Assembly (NCBI RefSeq): GCF_036320965.1
Contig: NC_092236.1
Span: 20,828,018-20,892,017 of the forward strand
Direction: 5' to 3'
Source of the DNA: Panulirus ornatus
Lineage: Eukaryota > Arthropoda > Malacostraca > Decapoda > Palinuridae
Length of the DNA stretch: 64,000 bases
Shown here: one piece after another, positions 11,690-27,665 of the stretch
Layout of the letters: every line of letters starts with the position of its first letter
Position numbering within the stretch: position 1 is the first letter of the stretch
The notes under the pieces: generated by a model
Database searches by the model: none
Seen by the model: only the letters and a program-made list of their open reading frames with translations
Told to the model about the DNA's origin: nothing
Translations under genes and position numbers: made by a program

Positions 11690-13960
11690 CATCAACCACC
11701 ACCCTTATGCTCCAGACCATCATGACCACTCATTCAAAACCCTGGATTAATTGTTCACATTTGATTTTGTTTTACAGCTACACAATTTCCCTATTTGTTC
11801 ATCCAACCATATGCTTGTAAATGTCTCTACTTCAAGTCCCTTTCTGTCTGCTTCCTCTATATACCAATTTTGTCATCTTTATAGCGATGATTGGGCTAAC
11901 ATGATATGCAGTGTCTGCAAAAAAATACTTGTCTGCCTCCCATATATTTCCAAAGGTGATACATGGCTAAAGTTTATTGTGAGTTCAAGCATATAACACC
12001 CTTAGAGTGATATCATCATTCATATGATCACTGAGACTAGTGTTTCTAATGGTGTGAACACTAGCAACCTGCCTCATTAAGCCTTCGGCTGTTCTGAGGG
12101 AATGTTCTTTCTATACTCTTCCAGGATGCTACTTCACTTTAAGAATTTTGCTTCAAGGTGCTGCATTGCTTCCACCTGTGCTTTAAAATGGTTGCCTCAT
12201 ATCTTTCTAAGAAGAATAAGCCTGAATTTTTGTTTGGAAGCAAGAATATGTTAGTACATATGAAATTTCCAAGCTCATTACGCCCTCAGAATGCACAGTT
12301 AGGTGACTGCTTTCTGCAAAAACTCATCAGTGCCTCTCCTCAAACAGGAAATCAAGACCCTATGGACCCATAACAAGGACCTAGAATACTTAAGGAACCT
12401 TGTGAATTCCAAGTTCAGATGTCTGCAGATGGTAATCAAAGCCATATGGGAGATGAAAGAGTAATAAAATGCATATGAGAGATGAAAAAGTAATAAAATG
12501 CAAGTGTGACTGCCTTTGCAAATGTATGGGGAAGTGATCAAGATATTTTTGTGGACACTGATTTTATTACTTTTCTTGGAAAGTATACCGCCTATCTTCA
12601 GCTGATGCTTCCGTCTTTGCTGAGCATAGATATAGCAGAGATAATAGTTGCAGGCATGGATACATATATTCTCCCTTCCTCTACAGACATACCCTTTGGT
12701 TCAAGTACTCCTATTCTGAGAGTATTTACCCTAGTGCCCTGGTTTGGTGGACCTTAAAAAACTCTCCTTCCTTGAACTTGTATTGGGTTTTCATCTCTGC
12801 CCACAATAATTGCAAGTATATTACGGTGTGGTGAGAAATGCTCCTCCTCACAAATGATGTGTGATACCCTCTCTTCTTCTAATAAGGGTCATTCTGGTCT
12901 TTCTGCCAAAAATCTTTAAAATTATTCATCATTCTACAAATTCTTTTATTTTTCATTCTAACAGTACTATAGCTGGCTCTACTACTGATAAAGCAAATCT
13001 TTCACCAGTTCTCTTTTTTCTCTGCCTCCACCTTGAATGACTAACATTGCTTCACCCCCTTGATACACCATACTATTTCTGTATCCTGAACAAAAACCTT
13101 TTTGTGTGCAGTACAAAAAGAAAAACAACAACTCAGGATACAGGCAAACTGTATGAATTAGTTAGCTTCCTTCCTCAAGTTTTGAGAAGGTTTGCTTCTT
13201 AATATACATAAAAGATTGATTGTCTGTTTTGTTCTAGTCTGAAAATAAAACTTTTCCTGAAACTTTTCCTTCCTTCTTGGAAATGTGTATTAATAAAGTC
13301 TATCCCAATAAAAAGGGACCATTTTACTTCAGCTAACTACTGTTTTATTACTCTGACTTATACTATTTATCTATCTACATCTCCTATGCCCATTCCCTCC
13401 AGGAAATCCCATCAAGGGGATGGCCACTGCAAAAAGTCTCCACTTACACTATTCAGAAATTCTTTACATCTTTTATTAACGCCCATTTCTTTATGCATCT
13501 CGAATGTCTCAGCCCTCTCTGATCATCAGTATGGCTTTTATAAGGCAAGGTCTATTGGCAATATTATCTTGTATGTTATCAACATCTTGTAATCCTCTGC
13601 AAGAGTCTTTGGGGAATCTGTGTTGTAGCCCTTCATAATTTGAATGCTTTTGACAGGTTTTGATCCTAAAGCTCCAATCTTTTGGTTTTTATCCCTTGCT
13701 GTGTTTTCTCGTAACTAACTTAATGTCTGATCATCATATTTCTGTAATTATTGATGGATCAACCTCTCCTTCTTTCCATCAACAACAGTGTCCCTTAGGA
13801 TCCTGTCTTATCTCTTATCTTCTTCCTTCTTTTTATCAACGATCTCCACTCTTCAGTAAATAAGTCAATTGCTCCTTTGCTGACAACTCAACACTGCTTT
13901 CCTCCACTTTTTAAACTGTTTCATCTCATCAAGATTACATTTGTGAACAATGATCTGGAA
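11690..13960 (+). pseudogene. Degenerate Jockey/CR1-like non-LTR retrotransposon
   Basis: Conceptual translation in shifting frames gives recognisable pieces of an older, unrelated LINE. An endonuclease end with SxHMLVNVSTSSPF is near 11805-11850. Linker fragments lie at about 12160-12480. The RT then shows LSDHQYGFYKARSIG (about 13510-13555), LKLQSFGFYPLLC (about 13662-13700), a degraded SDxxISVIIDGSTSPSF (about 13730-13785) and FINDLHSSVN (about 13835-13865), the segment just before the catalytic FADD box. Many stops and frameshifts. Clade is by resemblance only. Confidence 0.65.
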
Positions 13961-14121
13961 AGGAGTTCTTTATGGGGGTCTCATAACCTAATTAAATCTA
14001 AAATCTTTAAAACTCATTTATTTCCATGACTTCCATATTTGATGGTTGTATAATTTTTCCAAGCTGTAAAATAAAAATAAGTATCATAGATATGTCTAAC
14101 CAATCTTAGAAACTGCATCAT

Positions 14122-14267
14122 ACAAATAGCCAAGTCTGCCCTTAAAATGTTGAAGTTCTGTTCAGATGCTGCAGAATCTTATAAGAGGTTGCTCACAAAT
14201 AGCCAAGTCTGCCCTTAAAATGTTGAAGTTCTGTTCAGATGCTGCAGAATCTTATAAGAGGTTGCTC
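14122..14267. repeat. 73-bp tandem duplication
   Basis: Two essentially identical 73-nt units, 14122-14194 and 14195-14267, each running from ACAAATAGCC to GAGGTTGCTC. No coding frame is evident; it reads as a recent local duplication. Confidence 0.9.
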
Positions 14268-14639
14268 TAGTAATGTTTAGAGTTGATTCATCCTTGTAAA
14301 AAGTATTTCCCTTACTTCTGCAGCAGCAGTTCTAGGTAAACATACTTACTCGACAGAGTTGAATTTAAAGCAACATGGCTTATTAATTCTTCAATCATGA
14401 CTTTAAAATCTGATCCATTTTCCCTTCAGTTCTCTTTCTTCTGTAAATAGAATTTTGGTTTCTGCTTCAGAGAACTGGCTACTTGAATGCCTCTGCCAAT
14501 TAGCTAAATCATTATAACAATAGAAATATTTGTAATTTGTCGTGTAAAAAGAATAATAATATACCTAAAAACACAATGGATGAAAATATACAGAGAAAAT
14601 ACAATTCATATAATAAAGACTGGGCTACAACAGGGGAAT

Positions 14640-15215
14640 AGACTTTCAATTGGACAGCCTCTAGGGAGAGGGTTTCAATAAGACGGTCTTTACACAAACT
14701 TGCAAGTAATTTTCAAAATATTCACAATGGTTGGAACAAAGCTGACCTTGCAGCAGTAAGTTAAAGTTTTTATGGGCTTGATGTGGTTGTGGTGGAAGAC
14801 TGCAGCTTGGAAATGGGATATCTGGTTGTAGGATGTTATACTTGTAAGGATGATGCAGTAGCTTCTTGCTAAACTTGTAAGAGGCCCAGATGGATGTTGG
14901 AGATAGACAGAAGACCAGTGTACTTTGTGCATCTTGATAAGTGGTGTAAGAAGGTCCAAGAAATTTGCAAAACTTTTAAAGTATCTTTTCAAATAGCCCT
15001 CGTTGTGTAGTGGATTAGGAGCAAGACCAGGTCAGGCAGCCATAAGCAGGTTTGAGAGCAAAAGTTGTGAGTGTAGATGTTCTTGAGCTTAAACACAAGG
15101 AGTGTAGGTACCTTGAGACTGTGGAGAATGCAAAGAAGATAGCTGGAGGACTTGACAATGATGCTGATGTGTTCTTTCCAGCTTAATTCATCATCTATAT
15201 TGCAGCCTGGAGGAG
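14640..15215 (-). pseudogene. Relic of a non-LTR RT C-terminus
   Basis: Minus-strand translation gives LGCNIDDELSWKEHI near 15215-15170 and a following SSSYLLCILHSLK. This is the pattern typical after the RT catalytic core in several LINE clades (LGxxIDxxLSWxxHI...LRxLK). Further down, VSFVPTIVNILK (about 14745-14710) resembles the usual VPTIVxILN terminus. No catalytic residues remain in the window. Confidence 0.55.
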
Positions 15216-18200
15216 GACTGTTCTTTGTGACACAATTACAGTTAGGTTATTGATAACTCAAGGGTGGGCAGTTGTGATGTCTGTTTCTTTCCTTAATAAA
15301 ACTTTAAAACTCTTTACTTCATGTTTTTCCCAACAGGTGCAATATGTCCATTTTCTAATGAAAGATTTTCCATATCCTTATGAAATATCACATTGTTTTT
15401 GTATTTACTTTTCCATTTCTTGAGCCCCTATTACATCAAGGCCTGGCACTGACAAGAACTTTGTCCACTATCAAAGACTTCAGTTCAAAAATACAAAAAA
15501 GGAAAAGGCTTACAACATATATGAATAAAGTGTAGTAAGCTCTTAAGTGACGAAGATGAATCTCACATTAGTTTTGTGTTATCTGAAGCATATCCTAACT
15601 GCCTAACTGGTGAAGACTGAAGAAGAAGAATATGGGAAAATCAATGCATTTTTATGATCACAGATTACTCACATGGCCCTCTAAAAAGTGAATTAACTTA
15701 ACTGAGAGGACAAGATAAAGATACTTTCAATGTGTGAAACGAGTGGTATACAGCATTCAATCAACAGTTATGATAAAAGACCATCAATGGTGGATGAAAA
15801 AAGATGAAAACTTAGATGTGTATGTTATGCCCCTTTAACATGTAAAACCCATGATAAAAGAAAAGAGAGAACTTTAATAAAAATACAGGAAAATACTGCA
15901 ATTCTATCTTCTCAATCTTCATACGCCTTATAATAAAAGTAAAGAGAAATGGGGGAACTTTAAAAAAAACATACTTTAAAATAAAAGCAAATAATATCTA
16001 ATAACATTTCCTCTTTTGAATATACACTCTGGTGAGCCATTAGTTTGTAACGAATGTTGTCTAAAGTTGTATGCATAATGGGAGAACACATTTGCAGCCA
16101 TTTACAAATCGAGAGAGCATCACCTAAAAAACTACAACTTTTAAGTAATATCGTACAAACAAAAAACTCCATAATCTGCTGGAAATCATAACCTTTGTTT
16201 GCTGATCATGACTATCTTGGGCATCCAAACTACTTTTTCTTTCATTTTCCATGCTGAGCAGAGTCATCAAGCGAGACATCCATTTACAAAGTCAGCAAAT
16301 TGTCAGCAAAACACCAATACAACTGTGAGGCACTGATGGGATACAGTGTCTTTGCCAGCAAAGTTCAAGAAAAATTACAATCATTATACAGTTCACTTGC
16401 CATCATTTTCACTACTATTATAATAATATCACACTGGTCCTGAGAGTTCCAATGATATTATCAGTCCTCTTTCTGCCATTATTAAAAGGTTCACAAAAGG
16501 TAAAACCTAATACTGTAATTGCCAAAACTTTAAAAGCATTATGTGATAATGGCCAAGTTATATTTCTACTGCCATGGAAGGAGCTATCAAAACTTTTTAT
16601 GCTAATCATTCTCCTTCATCTAATCATTACCATGAGACCATGAGAATATAAGTATTCATGTCTTCATCCTTCATATAAATACTATTTGTGTTTCTAATGA
16701 TGATTGCTAACATACAGGGATATTCTTAAAAAAAAAATCTAAAATGAATGATAAAGACATTATCTGTTGTAACACCTAGCAAAAGACATTATCTGTTGTA
16801 ACACCTAGCATATATTTATCAAACAATTTTTATAATTTCTTTTGCAATTCTATACTACTCATATTTCAATCTAATTTACTAGAAAACTATCACACATCTT
16901 TTCACTGGTCCCCTGGTCTTACTGATGAAAAGTCAAAACGTACTTAAACATCTTGTGTGGGGTTCATTGTCCACAAGAGAAATGAGCATATATTCACAAA
17001 ATTAGTAAAGTTTTGCACCAATATATAAAGAAGCTAACAGAAACAAAACTAATTCCAATTCATTACAGCTAGTACTAATATGTAGAATGAATAACCATGC
17101 TCTCATTCAACTGAAACCCGATAAAATAAAAAAGAGGGTTTGCCAGAAAACGTGACTTGGACAGACTCCGAAATGCTGAGAAAGACACGTTATTGCCATA
17201 TGAAAATGGGGCTGTGCAAATAGTTCGGTAAAAATAATCTATAGAATGTACACAGAAATGGGATAGCACCTGTGCTGAAAAAAAAATGAAGGGATAGCAT
17301 CAATGCTAAAAAGCATGGAAATGTATCCTATAACTCTTTACCCACGCATACTCGAAATGTGAACAATGATGTAAGATAGATGTAAGATAAAAAACACAGA
17401 TTACATGTACATTTTGTTAAGAATTAACTGGCATTATCTACATTTGAAGTATCAATTCATAATCATCTGAGGTATTTCATTTTGATACAAAACATTCTAA
17501 ACTCGGATAAAGCAATGGCAGCATTGTATACACATCATACTTATTTCAGACATGAGTTTTTCTTGTCAGCCACATCCTGTGGTGCATTACTGAGTGTACA
17601 ATCCTTTTCAGAATCAGTGATACAGTATTATACCTTTGGTAGCATCAAAACTATCTAAACAGGCTAATGTATACAAGATGTCGTAAGTGAAGTAATTAAC
17701 TTATGATGTATGGGGTTTTTGGGCATCATTCACAAATATATGCAAAAAACAATCTTTTTGATATGTCATGTTTCTGGGATAGCTAACACTTCTGGCCTTT
17801 TCTACACCTTTTGAATCAACTCAGGTCACTGATTAATACAAGTAGAATATAGAAAATCCATAATCCTTAGGACCAATTGAAAGCTGAAATTTGGATACTC
17901 AACATTTTTAGAAATATTGGGCCACAGATTGTGGCCTACATATAACAAAACTTTAATGGAGTGTTATGCATACCTAATGTTCCATGTTTATCATATATGT
18001 GAATATATACTAAATAAAACATTCAATAACATTTACTGAAATCACTGTACAGAACTTACTCAAAATTCCTCCTTGTTCAAACTCTCAAGAGTATCAAGAA
18101 GACTACGGCAGAATTAGGCACCTACACAGATTTGTCTCTTTTATCATATACAATACACCAATGCCCTCTTATTTACCATTTTTTGTAAGATTTCTACCCT

Positions 18201-19338
18201 CAGCAAAATGATAAGTACTGTAAAGTATGCTTCCTCTTTGCAGTGGCACTAATATACTTTTGGATGCCATTACAAAGGCAGAATCTATGAAAATATCATA
18301 TATATAAGAGAAAAAGCATGAAATTTATGGTAGACAGATAAAATGGTGGCATAGCTATAGCTGTGCATAGTAAACAAGGAAGCCAGCTATGAAAGCTCAC
18401 ACTCCAAAATGGTTTTTAATCTTGAATGCACTGTACCACAGATAATTAAAGTTTAAGGTTTTTAGAAAAAGAATTTTATATTCTACTTGTATTAAATTCA
18501 AACATTATTCTAATTATCAAAAGATGAAACATATCTGCTAAATTCTACAATAACATAGCTATTCATTTAATTATCTCTATTATGAATACTATTTTAGATA
18601 ATTTGCATTCTATAAAAGAGGACTATGTACGTCTTAGGTTAAAAAGTCATTCATAATTTCTTGAAGGGTGGTCATGGTGGAGGCTAGCAATGTGGAAAGC
18701 ATAGTATTTAACATGAATCACTTTACTGCAAAATTCAGATATATCCAAAAAATCTTGTCCTTATCTGCAATGTTTGCAGTTACCTCATGCCTTTACTGTA
18801 TATTCCAAAACATGCTTTTGTTAGACATATGGCAGTTTTTGGCAAAATTCTCTGAGAATACAACAATTCCAGTATATATATTTACAGAACATCTCCTGCT
18901 TGGTATTTCATTATTCTTATAAATTTTTGGTACAAGTACTGGAAACAGATTATTGATGGAATTTGTAACTTTTCTGAAAAAATGTAAGTTCCAAGATTTA
19001 TGCAATTTTACAATTTCAAGGTGAGTCTAATGTTGCCTCTGAAAACTTCAACATCTATCAAGTCTGAAATAAAAAGAAATGCCTGATAAGGACTTTCATT
19101 TTCCAGTGGATGTTGGTAATTTCTATCGTCACTCTAAAATTAACTATGCAGTGAAATGCTTAAAGTGCCTTTACAGAGAAATTTTTTATGTACCTCCATC
19201 ATATAACCATATTCTAGTATATATTATTGGTAAAGCCACATTCTAGTTCTTAAATGTTTCTATTTACAAATGTCAATTATAAAACAGGTAGCAGGACAGT
19301 AAGGCTCCTCCATGGAGTTAATTGTCTTTACCGTACTA
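15216..19338. other. AT-rich stretch without recognised genes
   Basis: About 4.1 kb, AT-rich, with stops in all frames at short spacing. The only structure noted is a 29-bp tandem duplication (16753-16810). I could not recognise exons, RNA genes or element ends, although very old repeat relics may be present. Confidence 0.5.
16753..16810. repeat. 29-bp tandem duplication
   Basis: Two adjacent copies of a 29-nt unit beginning AAAGACATTATCTGTTG and ending CACCTAGCA. Confidence 0.9.
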
Positions 19339-20375
19339 CAGGTACACCACTGATTTTCCGGCACTCTTGGTTCCAAAGCCATGCTGGATTAACCATTTTG
19401 CTGGACCAACCGTGGTAACGTAATAATAATTCATCAACACACCTCTAACCCACTAATTATACATCTCCTATATGTTTGAACACCCTAAGATGGTAAGTCT
19501 GTCCTTAGATTGTTTGAATCCTGTGGGTTCTTCTTTGTCTTCTGTTGTTAGTGTTTTCCTAAGTGTGCATCGCCAGAATAATGGTTTCATCTGCATTATA
19601 CACCTTCTCAGGACTGAGGTGCTTGTCAGTTATGAGTTTCACGAAATCGTCCACATACTAGGCACCTCCTTTGTGGCTTGCAGACCGCTTTTCTCTGCAG
19701 ATTTTATTCATGGAAATTCCATGATGCTTCTTGAATCTTTGAAGCCATCCTACACTATAGTCATGCTCTTGTTGTAATTTGAGTTCTTTATGGAACAACG
19801 TAGCCTGGTCCATTGTCATGCAACCTGACAAGTCCACTCCATCACTCCAACGCTGTCGAAACCATTCCATCATCACTCCATTGTGCTCAGTACTCTAACC
19901 ATCTTTCATAGTTTTTCTAATTGTCATTTGCTTCTTGGAATCGCTGTCTGCATAGAATTTCAATATTTTCTACCTTTACTTCTTTATATCATAATCAGTT
20001 GATGAACCAATACTATAGGTGTCACACAGCTTATGCACCGAAACATCATGGTCCATTTTTTCAACAGATCTACTTGGATCGATATGGACTGGTGTTTACG
20101 TTTGACAACACAGCTGACACTCTCATATGTCTTAGAAGCCATAGCTAGGGTTGAAGTTAAGCAAAATAAGCTAAGAATCTCTCAGAATTGTGGTATCACC
20201 TTCAACAAGTGCAGTGTGAAGAATGTAAATAAGTGCGCCCTACACACAACTCCATCTATGGCCGCCCAGTAAACTACTCAGGTGGCCGCAATAATTTCAA
20301 GTTCCCTCACATAATTTTGTTCGGATTAAAGGAGGTACCGAACCATCAGTTGCCAGAAATTCAGTGGTGTACCTG
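19339..20375 (-). mobile_element. Tigger/pogo-like DNA transposon, internally deleted
   Basis: Bounded by imperfect terminal inverted repeats: the left end starts CAGGTACACCACTGATTTTC and the right end, inverted, starts CAGGTACACCACTGAATTTC. Both are flanked by TA (19337-19338 and 20376-20377), the target duplication expected for the Tc1-mariner/pogo superfamily. The minus-strand interior carries a CENP-B-type helix-turn-helix fragment (MMMEWFRQRWSDG, GWLQRFKKHHGIS) at 19876-19658. After frame changes come KVYNADET (the first catalytic Asp region) and EEPTGFKQSKDR near 19590-19490. At about 1.04 kb it is much shorter than an autonomous element. Confidence 0.88.
19480..19876 (-). pseudogene. 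Tigger-like transposase fragment
   Basis: The open part (19876-19658) encodes the second CENP-B-like DNA-binding helix bundle: MMMEWFRQRWSDGVDLSG, then ATLFHKEL, then GWLQRFKKHHGI. Downstream (about 19650-19480), in other frames, DDFVKLITDKHLSPEKVYN ADET and TTEDEEEPTGFKQ match the start of a DDE domain. Stops and frameshifts make it inactive; most of the DDE catalytic domain is absent. Confidence 0.8.
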
Positions 20376-20377
20376 TA

Positions 20378-22213
20378 ACAACTTGCATGATTAAGGCTGG
20401 GGACACTATTTCTGCAAACTAATTCCCTCAAAAGGTGCACTTGATTCACTCTGTATAAATGAGAATGGAATTAAAAGCTAGATAAATATATATCATGCAA
20501 TACATAATAAAATCAGGCAAATCTGCTGCATTGTTAAGATCTTTACTCATAAGAGTTTGCTCTACAATCACTTGTTACAATAGATCAGCAAGAAAATGAG
20601 TGAATGACACTTCATTCAGATTGGGGTTTCCTATTTTGCCAGAAACTTGGTTTTCAAACTATGCGAAACTTGGACTCATAAAGGCAACTGAAACCTGATA
20701 CATTCAAATATATACTTTACCCCTAAAAGAGGAAACTGCAAAGTCCTGTTTTGAAAATCTGAATGATAATAATATAAAAAAAAAGCGTTCAAGATGGAAT
20801 GCCATAACAATACCATATACAATATTCTGCTAAATATCTAAGCAGGGGTTTCTCAAACTTAAAGAAAACTATCAGATACACCTCAATGAACATTTCTGTC
20901 ACAAGGTCTAATATCTCTGTGTTAAAGTTCAAAGACTAACATGGGAATTTTACATTCTGATTTGCTAGGATATGTGAAACATCTACTTGTACAAGGCAAA
21001 ACTAAGAATGAAATATATATATTAGGCTACATGTTATAAAGTCACCTGTGCTATGCAAAATTAAGAATAAAAGACGTGAAAATTACAAATTAAATAGCAA
21101 GTAAGATAATATCATTGGGTAAAAGAAAGAGTGAGCACAAAGAAAAGGTAATCAGATATTCAAACAAGTTGAGTCTCCTCTCAGTGGATGGGCAATGATT
21201 TTACAATGTGTGGACAACAGCACTGCAGCTTTCTACCATAAATGACACAAGTTTAGGATAAGTGAATTTTAGATCATATCAAACCTAGTTGAAAAGTCAC
21301 AACCTTTCTTTTTATCAAGCCAAACCTGTCAATTCTTACAGTAGTTGCAGAAACTGACTGACCAATTCAAACATGTAAAACTAGCATAATGTGGGTGTTA
21401 TTAGATTCTGCCTGCACAAGATTACACAGAAAGTGAAAAGACACCTGGATGAAAAATACAATCTTGCCAAGAATCTTCTCACTCTAAAGGGTTGTTCATC
21501 TTTTCCTTGCTTCTGACTGCAGAAATTCCTTGAAGCTGCAGGAGCCCCTTAAAAAAGGTCCTTGGGTGACATTTAAAACTAACAAACTGTGCTTTGTGCC
21601 CATTTGGCAACTTAATCTAGTGCCAAATATGAAACAAATCAGTTAAGTTACTTTTGGCTGACAATTAGTTTTTGACAGACGAATGGATGGAGATCAATCC
21701 TACAATTCCTTACTAGGGTAGCAACATGGGACTAGAAACAAAATAAATGAGTCGAGACTCATCCAACCGCTAGTTCAATGTTCTGGAGTTGCATGAAATG
21801 TTTAGGACACTATGCTTCTCAACATTTCAAATGAAACTCTGAACCCTGTCAAGAGGAGGCAACTGGTATATGTGTATGATAAAAAAAAATTGAACTGATA
21901 GGAAACATGACAAATCTTCGGTGTTCTACTCACAACAATGCTAAGATGTATAGTGACTAGTTAACATCTTAAAACCCTTTCTCTTTAATTATTAGTTAAG
22001 ATCTTAAAACCCTTTCTCTTTAATTATTATGTACCATCTAAACCACTGAAAATTGGTCATATCTCCAATGATTAAAAAAAGTATGTAAAAGACAACATAA
22101 TCAGGATGTCTTAAAATTTCAGTAATATATATCAAATTAAAAAGACGCCAAGTATTATGATGGATATCATATATTGTACTATACTCAGAATAAATTCCCC
22201 ATGAAAAAATAAA

Positions 22214-22216
<3 letters not shown>
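20378..22216. other. AT-rich stretch, no recognised gene
   Basis: About 1.8 kb of AT-rich sequence with frequent stops. The only structure I can support is a short tandem duplication at about 21961-22029 (unit of about 36 nt containing CTTAAAACCCTTTCTC). Confidence 0.5.
21961..22029. repeat. Short tandem duplication (about 36-nt unit)
   Basis: The segment CTTAAAACCCTTTCTCTTTA with flanking bases occurs twice in succession, with small differences at the unit starts. Confidence 0.8.

Positions 22217-22275
<59 letters not shown>
22217..22275. repeat. (TA)n microsatellite
   Basis: About 29 uninterrupted TA units. Confidence 0.97.
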
Positions 22276-22277
<2 letters not shown>

Positions 22278-22496
22278 TACACTGATACACAAAGAGTAGA
22301 TTAAGTAAAACCATGACACCTTAATGCTTATACAATGAGCAAGTCTCTTTCATTCTGCTCCTCATGTATTCACCATAGTTAACATCACAAATCTTTAACT
22401 TGGTAATGGTGATTCATATACTAAGGTCTAAACTGGCAAAATTTTCCAAATATTCCAAAATCATGTATGCGGTAAAATGTAACATTCTTTTTCTTT

Positions 22497-22660
22497 CTTT
22501 CATACTATTCGCCATTTCCCGCATTAGCGAGGTAGCGTTAAGAACAGAGGACTGGGCCTTAGAGGGAATATCCTCACCTGGCCCCCTTCGCTGTTCCTTC
22601 TTTTGGAAAAAAAAAAAAAAAAATGAGAGGGGAGGATTTCCAGCCCCCCGCTCCCTTAAT
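22497..22660 (-). mobile_element. SINE-like repeat, copy B
   Basis: Inverted relative to copies A and C. From its 3' end, reading the plus strand: CATACTATTCGCCATTTCCC, then GCATTAGCGAGGTAGCG, TTAAGAACAGAGGACTGGGC, CCTTCTTTTGGAAAA with a long A run, and CCAGCCCCCCGCTCCC. The 5' end is truncated at about 22660. Confidence 0.8.
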
Positions 22661-23869
22661 AAAAAAATATCTACGAAACCTAATAATCACAGTGTAACTC
22701 TGTCCAATGAAAGGAACTAAATTCATTTATGCCTATTATTAAACACTAACTTCTTTTCATGCAATGGATTGTGGGCAAAACCAAACTAGTTCAAATGAAA
22801 ACCAGTTACTGACTTAACAACAGCATCACTATCTGCATGCATCAATACCAGCAGCCTTCAATATCTTTTTGGGGGAAAAACTAAAGAGCATTGGGGCCTA
22901 AAATAGCCCCTAGCTATGTTTTTGAATGCTAAGAGGTATAATCTGAACCTATTTCTAGGACAGACTAAGAGCTTTCCTAGAGGGGTTGTAATGGATAAAA
23001 AATGTGACAAAAATATATATGGTCACCAAATTCAGAAGGAACCAATCACACATTTTAGTTACGTAATCCACATAAATGATCTACATGCATACTTACTTTG
23101 CAGGTTTGCGTGAATTTCACGAACCATTGGAATCATGAAATATATCAATTTTCATGAATCAATAGTAAAAGCTCATGTTGGTCACATACATTTCAGAGGA
23201 ACTCTTCCATCTGCAATCTTTCCAAAGTATTCAAACATGTACATATACCCAGAACAACTAAGAAGGTAGTCATGCATGATTATATTCTGCATACTGAAGA
23301 TACTTCTTATGCAATGATATATATTATACTATTTGTGTATTAGAATAATACCAAGCCATTATTATTCATACTCATGTTGTGCTTTTCCAAAATAATCTGT
23401 TAACTACTTGTAGCAGCTTACCATCCTGATTTGTATAAAGCGATTTGCAAGTGTTCAATTACCCTTCCACATTCCCTGTATCATGCGACTTTTAGCTCAA
23501 TGAAATTGTGAGATTTTGGATGTTTGAATATAATCAAAATGAAAACTCAAAAGAAAAGTATATTAACTAATGGGTAATAAAATGGAAGCATTTGGATCCA
23601 TGAGAGAGAGAGGCAAGTTATGATGTGTTAAAAAATGACAACAAAAAAGAGGGGCACACAGACCAATAACACATCAATAATAATACCCTGGAAATATTTC
23701 TATTTTTGATATAAAAAAAGCTGTGGTATGCCATTTGAAAAAGTGACTGCATACTGCTCAAACATGAGTTTGTGAAAATAGGGAAATAAAGAAAATGGAA
23801 AGGAGTCCTAATGCCACCAGGATACACACAAGATGAAACTTTGATGAACTAAATATAATTTTTAGGGAC
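22661..23869. other. Non-coding stretch, no recognised feature
   Basis: About 1.2 kb AT-rich, with short ORFs only and no resemblance I could recognise. Confidence 0.45.
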
Positions 23870-25450
23870 ATTGATTGTATCATACAATGCCAGTAAAGTT
23901 ATGGAACACTTACAAAATATTTCAGAAATGCTTTAATGAGAGAAATAGAAGAGATTCTAATGGCAAAGGAGCCATGAAGCATTTAGAAGGTATAAGAGAG
24001 GTACGAGCAGATACATTTTGATAAAAACAATGAACACCATGAATGAGTATCCTAAACTATTTCACAAACTGACCAAAGAAAAAGTGTTCCAAATTGATGA
24101 TGAGACTAAAGAACTCAGAGGAATGATTACCTGAAAAAGAAAAGGGCTCATATGAGGAACTTAAAGCTAAGTTTCCAAGTGCTTCCTCAAGCAATAACTC
24201 ATCAGAAAGAGGGACAGATCACAGAAAACATTGACATTAAATGAAATAAAAAGAAGCTCATCAAGGACATCGTATGAGATGCAGAGTCCTGATAGTATCG
24301 ATGTATTTTTTAAGGGAAGGGGCAAAAAACACTTGAGAGACAAGCTGCAAATTGCTTAGTGCAAACAGAATGGAAGAGAGCAAATCTCATGCTAACATTT
24401 TACAAGTGGTGATGTTGAATATATGTATGCTACAGGCTTATGTTAATGTCAACTATAGTTTGTAAACTACTGAAAATCAATATGCAAGCAAACAAATTAG
24501 AGCTTATAAAAAGGAAACTAAGCAAAACAGCACAGGTTCAAAGGGAGGAGGTTGTGCATCATAAATCATCTGAACTTTTATAATACAAAGAACAATAGCC
24601 TACTAGAGAGATTGTTGTGAGTTACAAGAAGCCAGCTGTCAAAATACCCTTAGAGAAACCCCCAAAAAATAACCTGGCAAGCTAAAGCTATAGAAAAGTT
24701 TCTTATGTGGATGGAAGGGAGGAGAAGACACACTGTAAAGCTACTTTTTCAAACTAGGTAAAAAAAAAAATTGTGCAAGGCTAAATCTTGTGGATGCTGT
24801 TAATCCTGTCCTATGTTAATTACTTTTCAAAGAAACTCAAATCATCCTGAACAAGTTTGCAGATGATGCTTAACTTTATACAGAGGAGTGAGGAATATTC
24901 AGTACTTTGACAACCTACAAAATGACTTACTAGGCTCCAGCACTAGTCAGATATATGACAAATAAATAGTAAGCCCAACCATATATACAGTGAAGATGGG
25001 ACACAGTAAAATGAGGCCAGACTATGACTATCTCTTTGCTGGGAGGAATTTACAGGAATCCCTCTATTACAGGGATATAGGCATTGATATTGTATCTACT
25101 CTGTTGCTAGAAAATGACAATGGGAAGGCTATAAGGGAGGTAAACTATATACTGGTAGATGTTAAAACTGCCTCAAACACATGAACAGGACGATGTTCAC
25201 AAATCATTCATAATACTTTTTTATAAACAAATTAAAAATATGCATCACCAGTATAGTCACCTCATTTACGGAAAAATGCAGATCTGCTGGAGAAAGTCCA
25301 ATGGCAAGCAACAAAAATTGTACAGATTTAGGGGATTTCTGCTACAGGAAGAGGACAAGAGCAACAGACTTACCAATGCTAAAAGAGGGAACAATGATAT
25401 GGCAAATCAATGTTTACCACTTCTTACTGACAGCGGAAGCCAGCTCCATT
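23870..25450 (+). pseudogene. Degenerate CR1/L2-like non-LTR RT
   Basis: Plus-strand translation in several frames gives an old RT relic. KFADDA (motif C, about 24855-24875) is followed by LTTYKMT and, at 24990-25110, KMGHSKMRPDYDY..RDIGID, which corresponds to the usual CKVMHxGxxN...KDLGV segment. At about 25275-25400 pieces such as SPMASNKNCTDLGDFCYRK fit the VQRRATKxxxxLRxxxYExR pattern of CR1-type C-termini. Upstream pieces are weaker. Many stops; no intact frame. Confidence 0.6.

Positions 25451-27665
<2,215 letters not shown>

Noticed and set aside
16418..16643. Overlapping 63-codon ORFs on both strands
   Set aside because: Short, overlapping in antisense and without recognisable motifs; treated as chance.
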